From Frankia alni ACN14a (lineage in GTDB: Bacteria; Actinomycetota; Actinomycetes; Frankiales; Frankiaceae): DNA of 64,000 nucleotides. The notes below the pieces were generated by a model. The model saw nothing but the letters and a program-made list of their open reading frames with translations. It had not been told where the DNA came from and ran no database searches. Positions 27,221 to 35,609 of the stretch are shown in pieces. A program made the position numbers and the translations under genes. The stretch is from NCBI RefSeq assembly GCF_000058485.1, contig NC_008278.1:2846962-2910961 (forward strand). Direction: 5' to 3'. Each line of letters opens with the position of its first letter. Position 1 is the stretch's first letter.

Positions 27221-28368
27221 TGTCGGACGTGTCGATCATCGGTACGGGGCTGTTCCCCTTCGGTCGGTACGCCGAACTCAGCGCGCTCGACCTGGGAGCC
27301 GAGGCGGCACGGCGGGCCCTCGTCGACGCCGGGGCCAGGTGGTCCGACGTGGGAGCGATGTTCACCGGTTCACTCGAGGTCGACTGCCCGGAGGCTCTGG
27401 TCGCCAGGCTGGGTCTCACCGGCGTGCCCGCTCGATCGGTCTTCAACGGGTGCGCTACCGGCAACACCGCGCTGTATGCCGCCGTCTCCGCGGTCGAGCG
27501 CGGCGAATGCGACCTGGCCCTGGCGGTCGGACTCGACAAGCACCCGCGCGGCGCCTTCGTGGCCGATCCCTCCGTCTCTGGACTACCAGCGTGGTACGGC
27601 CAGGCCGGCCTGTACCTCACCACGCAGTTTTTCGGGATGAAGGCAACCCGCTACCTGCACCTGTACGGCGTGACTGCGAGGACGCTGGCACGGGTGGCCG
27701 CCAAGAGCTTCCGCAACGGTGCCCGCAACCCCGACGCCTGGCGGCGCAAGCCGCTCTCGGAGGACGAGATCCTGGGCTCCGAGCTGCTGAACTCCCCGCT
27801 CACCCAGTACATGTACTGCGGGCCCAACGAGGGCGCGGCGGCCGTACTCGTCACGCGGAGCAGCAGTGCGAGCAGCTACTCGGGCACCCCGATCAGGGTC
27901 CTCTCCACGGCGTTGCGCAGCCGCCGCGAAGGTGCCTTCGAGATCATGAGCACCTCGTTGCCGCTCGCCGAGGTCGAGAGCGTGACGGTCGACGCCTCAC
28001 GCGAGGCGTACGAGAAGGCGGGTATCGGCCCCTCCGAGGTCGACGTGGCCCAGCTTCAGGACACCGACGCCGGGTCCGAAGTCATCCACATGGCCGAGAA
28101 CGGCTTCTGCGAGCACGGCGACCAGGAGAAGCTCGTCGCCACGGGCTGGACCGAGATCGACGGTGGCCTCCCGGTCAACACCGACGGCGGGCTACTCGCG
28201 AACGGCGAGCCGGTCGGCGCGTCGGGTCTCCGCCAGATCCACGAGCTTGTGACCCAGCTGCGCGGCCGGGCCGGCAAGCGGCAGGTGCCGAACGAGCCGC
28301 GGATCGGCTATGCGCATCTCTACGGTGCTCCTGGTACCGCCGCGATCACGATCCTCGCTCGGCCATGA
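27220..28368 (+). CDS. SCP2/lipid-transfer-type thiolase with intact nucleophile
   Basis: The 382-residue protein has the SCP2-thiolase layout: FNGCATGNTALYAAVSAVER with Cys78 as nucleophile, LDKHPRGAFVADPS, DVAQLQDTDAGSEVIHMAEN and the glycine-rich GGLPVNTDGGLLANGEPVGA near the end. It is paired with the cysteine-free DUF35 protein upstream. Members of this family act as thiolases or as retro-aldolases on bulky 3-hydroxyacyl-CoA esters; the retained Cys makes thiolytic chemistry possible. It overlaps the next gene (ligase 3) by four bases (ATGA). Confidence 0.88.
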   Translation: MSDVSIIGTGLFPFGRYAELSALDLGAEAARRALVDAGARWSDVGAMFTGSLEVDCPEALVARLGLTGVPARSVFNGCATGNTALYAAVSAVERGECDLALAVGLDKHPRGAFVADPSVSGLPAWYGQAGLYLTTQFFGMKATRYLHLYGVTARTLARVAAKSFRNGARNPDAWRRKPLSEDEILGSELLNSPLTQYMYCGPNEGAAAVLVTRSSSASSYSGTPIRVLSTALRSRREGAFEIMSTSLPLAEVESVTVDASREAYEKAGIGPSEVDVAQLQDTDAGSEVIHMAENGFCEHGDQEKLVATGWTEIDGGLPVNTDGGLLANGEPVGASGLRQIHELVTQLRGRAGKRQVPNEPRIGYAHLYGAPGTAAITILARP

Positions 28369-30032
28369 GTGGGAGCCGCTTACCGGCCTGGACGGTCCCG
28401 CCCGAGCTGCGGCGCCACTACCGCGAGGCAGGGTGGTGGGACGGCCGCACGCTGGTGGATGTCGCGGTCCAGGGGTTCGGCGGCTCGCCCCGCAGTGTCG
28501 TGCGCACGCATTCGGCGACCCATCCGTCCTGCCTGACCTACGCGGAGGTGCTCGACGGTGGGCGAGCCCTCGCCGCCCACCTGGAGTCCGTGGGCGTGCG
28601 CCAGGGCGATGCCCTTGCGTTCCAACTGCCGAACTGGTCGGAGGCGCTGGTCTGCTTCGTCGGCGCCCTTCTGCGCGGCGCGGTGCTCGTGCCGATCGCG
28701 CCGTACTACCGCGAGCACGAGTTGACCGGGATCCTGCGACGAAGCGAGGCCCGCTGCCTGGTCGTGGCCGAACAGGTGCGCGGCCGGCGTCCCATCGACG
28801 AGGTCGCCGGGCTGCGCGAGCAGCTTCCCGCACTTGGCGAGGTGATCGTTGTGGGCGACGGTCCCATCCCCTCGTGGGCGACGCCGTACGCCGGCGCCGT
28901 GGGGCACTCGAAGCGAGCCGGGGACCTGCCCCGCATCGATCCCGAGGCGCCGGCGGCCGTCACCTGGACCAGCGGGACGACCGCGGAGCCGAAGGGCGTC
29001 GTCCTCAGCCATCAGGCGCTCGCCTTCGAGGTTCGCTTCCACATGGCACCGTCCCTACCGTCCGGCGCCCGGCTGGCGGCAGCTCCGCTGTCCCATGTCA
29101 CGGGCATGCTCGCCACCGCTCTCGTCCCACCCGTCCGCGGCGAGGACATCCATCTCCTCGACGTCTGGTCTCCCCCCTCGGTCGTGGCGCTGATGGACGA
29201 GCTAAAGCTGCCGCCGGCGCTGTACGCGCCGGTGTTCGCGACGTCGCTGCTGGACGAGCCGAGCCTGAGGCCGGACCACCTCCGTCTCATGGACACGGCG
29301 AGCCTCGGCGGGGCCCCGGTGTCCAGGGCGCTCGCCGAACGGCTCGAGAGCGCGGGTGTCGCCGTGACACGGGGCTATGGGTGCACGGAACATCCGTCGA
29401 TCAGCCTGTCCGCGAGTTCGGACGGCAGTCGAGCGCGGTTGACGACCGACGGGCGCATCCTCCCCGGGGTCGAGCTGCGGCTTCTCGACGACGATGGCGC
29501 GCTCGTGGCCGTCGGAGCGCAGGGCGAGATCCACAGCCGCGGCCCCGATCTGTTCAGCGGTTACCTCGGAGCCGCGGGCAGCGCGACGAACGAGGACGGC
29601 TACTTCGCGACCGGTGACATCGGGGTCGTCGAGGAGGATGCAAGCGGCCGCTGGCTCCGGCTTGTGGACCGCAAGAAAGACATCGTCATCCGCGCCGGGA
29701 TCAACATCAGCGCCGCCGAGGTGGAGGCCGCGCTCGACGGGCTTCCCGGGGCCCGGGAACTCTCGGTCATCGGCGTGCCCGATGCGCGGACCGGCGAGCG
29801 GGTGTGCGTCGCCGTCGTACCGGTCGCCGGTCGTGAGGTGACGCTCGAGGACGTCCGACGCCATCTCGACGCAGCGAGGGTGGCCAGGCAGAAGTGGCCC
29901 GAGTCCGTCCTGCTCGTCGACGAGGCGCTGCCCCGCACTCCGTCCGGCAAGGTGCGCAAGCCCGACCTCTGCCTGCAGTGGTCGCGAAGGTCGGGTGGAC
30001 CGCTTAGGTCGGGCGGACATGGTGGCGACTGA
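28365..30032 (+). CDS. AMP-forming acyl-CoA synthetase (ligase 3)
   Basis: The start is the ATG at 28365 (MSGSRLPAWTVPPELRRHYR), coupled to the thiolase stop; the frame is open further upstream but that is sequence inside the thiolase gene. The 555-residue enzyme has WTSGTTAEPKGVVLSH, TRGYGCTEHPSISLS, FATGDIGVVEED, DRKKDIVIRAGINISAAEVE and the lysine motif PRTPSGKVRKPDL. The opening YREAGWWDGRTLVDVAV resembles ligase 1 at 7788, suggesting an old duplication. It probably activates a pathway intermediate such as a propionate side chain or ring-opened acid; the substrate is unknown. Confidence 0.92.
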   Translation: MSGSRLPAWTVPPELRRHYREAGWWDGRTLVDVAVQGFGGSPRSVVRTHSATHPSCLTYAEVLDGGRALAAHLESVGVRQGDALAFQLPNWSEALVCFVGALLRGAVLVPIAPYYREHELTGILRRSEARCLVVAEQVRGRRPIDEVAGLREQLPALGEVIVVGDGPIPSWATPYAGAVGHSKRAGDLPRIDPEAPAAVTWTSGTTAEPKGVVLSHQALAFEVRFHMAPSLPSGARLAAAPLSHVTGMLATALVPPVRGEDIHLLDVWSPPSVVALMDELKLPPALYAPVFATSLLDEPSLRPDHLRLMDTASLGGAPVSRALAERLESAGVAVTRGYGCTEHPSISLSASSDGSRARLTTDGRILPGVELRLLDDDGALVAVGAQGEIHSRGPDLFSGYLGAAGSATNEDGYFATGDIGVVEEDASGRWLRLVDRKKDIVIRAGINISAAEVEAALDGLPGARELSVIGVPDARTGERVCVAVVPVAGREVTLEDVRRHLDAARVARQKWPESVLLVDEALPRTPSGKVRKPDLCLQWSRRSGGPLRSGGHGGD

Positions 30033-30124
30033 GGTCGGCGGGCGACCCGCCGACCGGCCTTCGGGCGGCCGGTGGCAGCGCTGCGGATGCCTGTTCCGTA
30101 CACCGTGCAAAGTTGGGAGACGAC

Positions 30125-31603
30125 GTGGCTCACGATGAGTACGAGGGTCGGCTGTTCATCGGCGGATCCTTCCGCGAGGCCCGCTCTGGCCGGCGTTTCG
30201 ACGTCGTGGATCCTTGCGACGAGTCGGTCGTCGCCACCGCGGCCGACGCGGACGCCGAGGACGTCTCTGACGCGGTGGCCGCCGCACGCGACGCCGCCGA
30301 CACCACGTCGTGGGCGACCGACCACGAGCTGCGGCAGCGGTGCCTGCAGCAACTCCAGGTCGGTCTGCGCAAGGAGACGCAGGAGATCCGGGCCCTCCAG
30401 ATGGCGGAGGCGGGCATCTGCTCGAGCGTGCTCGACTCCCACGTGGAGGCCCAGATCGAGAACATGTCGTGGTTCAACGACCTGATCGGCCGCTTTCCCT
30501 GGGAGACCGACTTCCCGGCCTTCTCGTTGCTGGGCATGCAGAGCCTTCGCCGGGTGCGGTACGAGCCGTACGGCGTCGTCGGAGCCATCACGCCCTGGAA
30601 CGCGCCCTTCATGACCGACCTGTGGAAGGTCGACCACGCGCTCGCGACCGGGAACACCGTGGTGCTCAAGACGGCGCCCGACACCCCGCTGTCGGGCGCT
30701 GCCCTCGCCCGGATCGTGGCGGAGCACACCGAGATCCCGGCGGGCGTGGTGAACGTGATCAGCTCCGCCGACAAGGCCATCGCCGGCGAGGCGCTGACGG
30801 CAGATCCCCGCGTCGACATGTTCCACTTCACCGGCTCGCCCGCGGTCGGACGGCGCATCGCCGAGCGGGCCGCGGTCGGCATCCGTAAGGCGTGTCTCGA
30901 ACTGGGCGGGAAGTCGGCCAACCTCATCCTCGACGACGCCGACCTCGATCAGGCCACCGGTCTCGGCGTCGCGATGTGCATGAGTTCGAGCGGTCAGGGT
31001 TGCGCGCTGGCGACCCGCATGGTCGTGCACGCCTCCGTGTACGACGAGGTGCTCGAGCGCCTCGCGGCGATCGTCGGCGTCCTGCCGTGGGGTGATCCCC
31101 GTGACTCGGGCAACGTGGTCGGACCGATCATCCGCCGGGAACAGCTCGACCGGATGGCCGCGCTGGTGGACCGGGCGCGCGACGCCGGGGCGCGCGTGCT
31201 CGTCGGCGGTGAGCGCGGTGACCGGGGCGGGAAGGGATTCTGGTACCTCCCGACGGTCGTCGCCGATGTGGGCGAGGACGACGAGATCGCGCAGACCGAG
31301 GTGTTCGGGCCGGTGCTCACGGTCGTGCGGTACGACGGCGATGACGACGAGGCCGTCCGGGTGGCGAACAACTCGGTCTACGGGCTGTCGGGCTACGTGC
31401 AGACCTCCGACCCCGAACGCGCCTGGCGCATCGCCCGACGGCTGCGTACCGGCACCGTCAACCTCGGGCCCGCGTTCTACCTGTCGCCGGACACGCCGTT
31501 CGGCGGCTACGGCGTCAGCGGCGTCGGCCGCGAGCACGGCGAGGACGGCTTCCGGGAGTATCTGCAGGCCAAGACGATCGCGTACCCGCAGGTGTCGGCA
31601 TGA
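30125..31603 (+). CDS. NAD(P)-dependent aldehyde dehydrogenase
   Basis: The start is GTG 30125 with GGGAG upstream; a TTG at 30113 is an alternative. The 492-residue enzyme carries GAITPWNAPFMTDLWK (coenzyme site), FTGSPAVGRRIAE, the general base Glu259 in CLELGGKSANLI, the nucleophile Cys293 in SSGQGCALATRM and EVFGPVLTVVRY. It would oxidise an aldehyde to its acid. In this operon the obvious source of an aldehyde is retro-aldol cleavage by a thiolase/DUF35 pair. The 92-base gap before it is the largest inside the operon. It is coupled to the SDR by ATGA. Confidence 0.92.
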   Translation: MAHDEYEGRLFIGGSFREARSGRRFDVVDPCDESVVATAADADAEDVSDAVAAARDAADTTSWATDHELRQRCLQQLQVGLRKETQEIRALQMAEAGICSSVLDSHVEAQIENMSWFNDLIGRFPWETDFPAFSLLGMQSLRRVRYEPYGVVGAITPWNAPFMTDLWKVDHALATGNTVVLKTAPDTPLSGAALARIVAEHTEIPAGVVNVISSADKAIAGEALTADPRVDMFHFTGSPAVGRRIAERAAVGIRKACLELGGKSANLILDDADLDQATGLGVAMCMSSSGQGCALATRMVVHASVYDEVLERLAAIVGVLPWGDPRDSGNVVGPIIRREQLDRMAALVDRARDAGARVLVGGERGDRGGKGFWYLPTVVADVGEDDEIAQTEVFGPVLTVVRYDGDDDEAVRVANNSVYGLSGYVQTSDPERAWRIARRLRTGTVNLGPAFYLSPDTPFGGYGVSGVGREHGEDGFREYLQAKTIAYPQVSA

Positions 31604-32496
31604 CCGGCCGGCTCGACGGCAAGACCGTCCTGCTGACCGGCGCCGGCTCCGGTCTGGGTCGCGAGAGCGCCCACCTGTTCTCCGCCGAGGGTGCGCGCGT
31701 GGTTGTCACCGACGTGCGTCCCGAGCGGGTCGAACGTGTCGTCGGCGAGATCAAGGCGGCCGGCGGGGATGTCACCGGCACGCCCTGCGACGTCCGCGAC
31801 CCGAAGGACTGTGCGGCCGCCGTCGCCGCGGCGGTGGCGACCTACGGGCGGGTCGACGCGCTCATGTGCTCGGCCGGCATTCCGGAAGAGGGGTTCGGCG
31901 CGACACCGTTCGAGGAGGCCACGCTCGAGTCGTTCGTGGACGTCGTGTCGACCAACCTCTTCGGCGTGTACCACGCGGCGCGCGCCGTGGTACCGCACAT
32001 GAAGGCGAACCGGGCGGGGACGATCCTCGCGGTCTCTTCGATGGCCGGGCTGGTCGCCTACCCCGGCTTCCCGGGCTACGTCGCCGCCAAGCACGGGGTC
32101 AACGGTCTGGTAAAGTCCCTGTCGCTCGATCTGGGGCGGTTCGGCATCCGGGCCAACGCGCTGTGCCCCGCGCACGGCATGAGCGTGAACTTCGCGATGC
32201 CGCCCGACGCCGAGGTGCTCGGCCTGTCGTACGAGCAGGCGCAGCCGTCGTGGGACCCCTACGCAGGGTCGATCCCCCTGAAGCTGGCCCGTCCCCCCGC
32301 TCTTCGCGACAACGCCAACGCCGCCCTGTTCCTGATCAGCGACGAGTCGGCGTACATGTCGGGCGTGTGCCTGCCGGCCACGGACGGCGGCAACCTCGCC
32401 CGCAGCTCGATCATCTTTCCCAGCGACCTCGACGCGTCGTCGGACACGGCACCCGACGGCGTGCTGCCCGCCGACCAGGCCGCCCGGCTCGCCTAG
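31600..32496 (+). CDS. Short-chain dehydrogenase/reductase
   Basis: The 298-residue SDR has the NAD site TGAGSGLGRESAHLFSAEGA, CSAGI in place of the usual NNAG, the Ser of VSSMAGLVAYPG and the YVAAKHG catalytic Tyr/Lys. It is about 40 residues longer than a minimal SDR because of an extended substrate loop (HGMSVNFAMPPDAEVLGLSY) and a C-terminal tail (FPSDLDASSDTAPDG). It presumably oxidises a hydroxyl to a keto group in the pathway. It is coupled by a four-base overlap to the aldehyde dehydrogenase. Confidence 0.9.
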   Translation: MTGRLDGKTVLLTGAGSGLGRESAHLFSAEGARVVVTDVRPERVERVVGEIKAAGGDVTGTPCDVRDPKDCAAAVAAAVATYGRVDALMCSAGIPEEGFGATPFEEATLESFVDVVSTNLFGVYHAARAVVPHMKANRAGTILAVSSMAGLVAYPGFPGYVAAKHGVNGLVKSLSLDLGRFGIRANALCPAHGMSVNFAMPPDAEVLGLSYEQAQPSWDPYAGSIPLKLARPPALRDNANAALFLISDESAYMSGVCLPATDGGNLARSSIIFPSDLDASSDTAPDGVLPADQAARLA

Positions 32497-32510
32497 GCAG
32501 TGGAGGAACC

Positions 32511-33581
32511 ATGACCGACAAGATCTGGGCCAGCTCGGCCGACTCCCATGTGCTCGAACCACTCGACCTGTGGAAGCGGGCGCTGCCCGCGGCGCTCGCC
32601 GAGCGGGCGCCGTGGACGGTGCGTGACGACAACCGCGAGACTGTGTACGTCGACGGTCAGGTGATGCGGCGCGACCCCATCTCCTTCTCCGACGCGATGC
32701 GACCCCCTGGCGCGGAGGACGTGTCGGCTCGGCTCCAGGACCTCGACGAGCAGGGCGTCTGGGCGGAGGTCGTCTTCCCGTCCCGCGGCCTGTGGATCTC
32801 GAACATGAGTGATGCCGAACTCTCCCGCGAGTGCGCCCGGGCCTGGAACGACTGGTGCGCCGCGGACTTCGCCAGCGCGTCGGCGCGGCTGCTGCCCTCG
32901 GCGATCGTGAGCGCGCTCGACGTCGCCGACGCGGTGAGCGAGCTGGGACGCGCGAAGGAGCTCGGCTTCCAACACGTCTACCTACCCACGACGCCGCCCG
33001 CCGGGATGCCCTACAACAACGAGATCTGGGAGCCGCTGTGGGCGGCCGCCGCCGAGGCCGGGATGGCGCTGTCGTTCCACGTCGGCACCGGGGCCTCGCC
33101 CGTCGTGGCGCGCGGTCCTGGCGGAGCCGTCATCAACTACGTCGAGACGACGATGCCGGGGCAGCGCGTGGTGACCCATCTCGTCGCCTCCGGTGCCCTC
33201 GACCGGCACCCGGACCTCAGGATCGTCATCGCCGAGGGTGGCTGCTCGTGGATCCCGGCGCTGGCGGACCGGATGGACGAGGGCTACCGGCAGCACGACA
33301 TGTTCGTGCGCCCGAAGCTGTCGCGGCTGCCGAGCGAGATCATCTTTCGGCAGGTCTACACATCGTTCCAGCATGACCGCAGCGCGGTGCCGACGGTCGA
33401 GGCCCTCGGCTACGACAAGGTCATGTGGGGTAGTGACTATCCGCATCTCGAGGGGACCTTCCCGAACACGCAGAAGGTCCTGCACGAGCTGTTCGACGGG
33501 GTGGACCAGGCGGTCATCGACCGCATCACCGAGGGGACCATGCGCGAGCTGTTCGACCTGCCCGAACGGATCCCGGCGTGA
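32511..33581 (+). CDS. Amidohydrolase-2 family metal-dependent hydrolase
   Basis: The ATG at 32511 follows GGAGG with good spacing; the longer frame upstream is antisense noise. The 356-residue protein has a metal site SSADSHVLEPLDLW, a mid-chain histidine in LSFHVGTGASPV and the terminal Asp in MWGSDYPHLEGTFP. These belong to the ACMSD-like amidohydrolase-2 group. It is homologous in outline to 12820-14025. In this context it may decarboxylate or hydrolyse a ring-cleavage or side-chain product; the exact reaction cannot be told. Confidence 0.87.
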   Translation: MTDKIWASSADSHVLEPLDLWKRALPAALAERAPWTVRDDNRETVYVDGQVMRRDPISFSDAMRPPGAEDVSARLQDLDEQGVWAEVVFPSRGLWISNMSDAELSRECARAWNDWCAADFASASARLLPSAIVSALDVADAVSELGRAKELGFQHVYLPTTPPAGMPYNNEIWEPLWAAAAEAGMALSFHVGTGASPVVARGPGGAVINYVETTMPGQRVVTHLVASGALDRHPDLRIVIAEGGCSWIPALADRMDEGYRQHDMFVRPKLSRLPSEIIFRQVYTSFQHDRSAVPTVEALGYDKVMWGSDYPHLEGTFPNTQKVLHELFDGVDQAVIDRITEGTMRELFDLPERIPA

Positions 33582-34060
33582 CGGCTGCGCTGACCACGGT
33601 CCGTGGCTGGGGCCCGCACGGGGTCGTCCTGTGCGCGTCGTGCCGCCGGACCGGCCTCTGCCGCCTGGGCGTCACCAGTGAGATCGTCGACGGCGACGCC
33701 GTCGCGTACGAGTTGCACTGCCCGCGCGAGCACGAAGGCGGCCCGAACGTCGCGCACGGCGGCTGGACAGCCGGGGTGCTCGACGAGCTCGCCGGGCACG
33801 TCGTGGTGCTCCGTGGGCAGCTCGCGGTGACGGGTCAGCTGTCGGTGCGCTTCGTCAGACCGGTGCCGGTCGAGCGGCCGCTGCTCGGCAGGGCGTCGCT
33901 CGTGCGCCGGGAGGGCCATCGGTGGTTCATCGAGGCCCAGATTGTGCTGGCGAGCAGCGGAGCGCAGCTCGCGGCGGCCGAGGCCGTCCTCGTGGCGCGG
34001 GACGCCGACCACTTCGCCCGCCACGAGCGATGGCTCGCCGAGCAGGAGGGATCGGCATGA
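33578..34060 (+). CDS. PaaI-like hotdog-fold thioesterase
   Basis: The 160-residue protein starts at a GTG that overlaps the amidohydrolase stop (GTGA). The hotdog signature is GGPNVAHGGWTAGVLDELAG, followed by LAVTGQLSVRFVRPVPVERP. The N-terminal part has two cysteine pairs' worth of residues (LCASCRRTGLCRLG) that might bind a metal. A release of acids from CoA esters, or rescue of dead-end thioesters, is the usual role. It couples by ATGA to the next thiolase-like gene. Confidence 0.85.
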   Translation: MTAALTTVRGWGPHGVVLCASCRRTGLCRLGVTSEIVDGDAVAYELHCPREHEGGPNVAHGGWTAGVLDELAGHVVVLRGQLAVTGQLSVRFVRPVPVERPLLGRASLVRREGHRWFIEAQIVLASSGAQLAAAEAVLVARDADHFARHERWLAEQEGSA

Positions 34061-35211
34061 CCCACGGCCGCCCGGTGGCCGTCGCCGGTGTGCACGTCAC
34101 CGAACAGGCGCGTCGCCTCGACGGGCGCACCTCCTTCGACCTGGCGCTCGAGTCGGTGCTGGGCTGCCTGACCGACGCGGGCCTGGACCGCGCCGACGTC
34201 GACGGGGTGCTGCTCGACTGGCCGGGCCCGGGCGGCATCGCGGGCGAGACGAGCTCGTGGGCCCGGCTGCTCGGGCGGCGGGCGTCCCTGTCGAGCGACA
34301 CGATCATGGACAACGCCGGTGCTCGCGGGCTGCTCAAGGCGACCGCGATGGTGGCGGCCGGCTTCTGCGACGTGGTGGTGGTCGGGGGCGGCATGGCGGG
34401 CGTGTTCGGCGGCGGCCCGGTTCCCGGCGGCTCCGGCGCCACCTACAGCGACCTGTGGGGTTGCTACGTGGTGCCGCACTTCGCCCTGGTCGCGCAGCGG
34501 CATATGGCCGACCACGGCACCACCGCCGAGCAGATCGCCCGCGTCGCGGCAGTGATCCGCAACAACGGCCACGTCAACGAAGAGGCGGTCATGCACGGCC
34601 GCGGTCCGTACACCGTCGACGACGTCCTCGCGTCGCCGATGGTGGCGTCGCCGCTGCACCGTCTCGAGGTCTGCCTCACGGCGGAGGGCGGGGCGGCGTA
34701 TGTCGTGACCACGCTCGATCGCGCCCGTGACCTGCGCCAGAAGGCGGTCGTCGTCCGCGGGGGCGGCATGGAGTACCACCAGGGCGCCTACGCCAACCCG
34801 GCCCTGCTGCGCGAGGTCGGTGACCTCGGGGCGCTCGCCATGCGGCGCGCCCTCGGCCTCGCCGACCTCGACCGCGGCGACATCGACGTCCTGTCCGTCT
34901 ACGACCCCAGCTCCTTCGAGGTCATCCGGCAGCTCGAGGCGCTCGGGTTCTGCGAGGCGGGCGACGGCGGTGGCCTCGTCGACGCGGGGGTCATCGAGCT
35001 CGACGGTGCGCTGCCCGTCAACCCCGACGGCGGATGCCTCGCGCACTCCTGGAACGGAACGCAGCAGATGTCGATCCGCGTCATCGAGGCCGTGCGCCAG
35101 CTGCGGGGCACGGCCGTCAACCAGGTGGTCTCGGCCCGGCACGCCCTCGTGGCCAACGCGGGGTCGGGCGCCCAGCACTATGAACTGGCGATCCTCGGGG
35201 CGGACCGATGA
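34057..35211 (+). CDS. Thiolase-fold (Ltp2-like) protein lacking the nucleophilic cysteine
   Basis: The start is the ATG at 34057 (MTHGRPVAVAGVHVTEQARR), within the end of the thioesterase gene. The 384-residue protein has the SCP2-thiolase outline, with SWARLLGRRASLSSDTIMD, DVLSVYDPSSFEVIRQLEAL and LPVNPDGGCLAHSWNGTQQM. At the nucleophile position the sequence is DNAGARGLLKATAM where thiolases have N-C-A-T-G, so Cys is replaced by Ala. Loss of this cysteine together with a zinc-ribbon DUF35 partner is the pattern of the steroid-degradation aldolase Ltp2 (known family), so a retro-aldol C-C lyase is the best guess. Confidence 0.88.
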   Translation: MTHGRPVAVAGVHVTEQARRLDGRTSFDLALESVLGCLTDAGLDRADVDGVLLDWPGPGGIAGETSSWARLLGRRASLSSDTIMDNAGARGLLKATAMVAAGFCDVVVVGGGMAGVFGGGPVPGGSGATYSDLWGCYVVPHFALVAQRHMADHGTTAEQIARVAAVIRNNGHVNEEAVMHGRGPYTVDDVLASPMVASPLHRLEVCLTAEGGAAYVVTTLDRARDLRQKAVVVRGGGMEYHQGAYANPALLREVGDLGALAMRRALGLADLDRGDIDVLSVYDPSSFEVIRQLEALGFCEAGDGGGLVDAGVIELDGALPVNPDGGCLAHSWNGTQQMSIRVIEAVRQLRGTAVNQVVSARHALVANAGSGAQHYELAILGADR

Positions 35212-35609
35212 CGGAGCTGCCTGTGCCCGTCTTCGACGATCTCTGGGGGCCGTTCTGGAAGGAGCTCGTCGACGGCCGGCTGACGATGCCGCTGTGCCCG
35301 AACGGGCACAGGTTCTTCGTTCCGGAGCCGGTCTGCCCGACGTGCCTGAGCGCAACCTGGTCGTGGTCGCCGGCGGCCGGGCGCGGCTCGCTCTACTCGT
35401 GGTCCGTGGTGCACCGCGCCCCGGTGGCGGATGTCGCGACGCCCTATGTCATCGCCGTCGTCGACCTGGACGAAGGCTGGACCCTGATGACCCACCTCGT
35501 CGACGTGGCCCCCGGCCGGCCGTTGCTGGCCGGGGACCGTGTCGCGCTACGCATCACCCATCGCGGCGGGTGGGCGCTCCCGACCTTCGCCCTTGAGGAG
35601 GACCAGTGA
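35208..35609 (+). CDS. DUF35/OB-fold protein with zinc ribbon
   Basis: The 133-residue partner of the Ltp2-like protein overlaps it by four bases. The N-terminal ribbon is intact in a Cys-His variant: Cys30, His34, Cys43 and Cys46 in LCPNGHRFFVPEPVCPTC. The OB-fold half follows (GRGSLYSWSVVHRAPV, YVIAVVDLDEGWTLMTHLVD). DUF35 proteins support catalysis by SCP2-type thiolases or aldolases; here it is expected to form a heteromer with the upstream gene product. It couples to the CaiB gene through GTGA. Confidence 0.88.
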   Translation: MTELPVPVFDDLWGPFWKELVDGRLTMPLCPNGHRFFVPEPVCPTCLSATWSWSPAAGRGSLYSWSVVHRAPVADVATPYVIAVVDLDEGWTLMTHLVDVAPGRPLLAGDRVALRITHRGGWALPTFALEEDQ

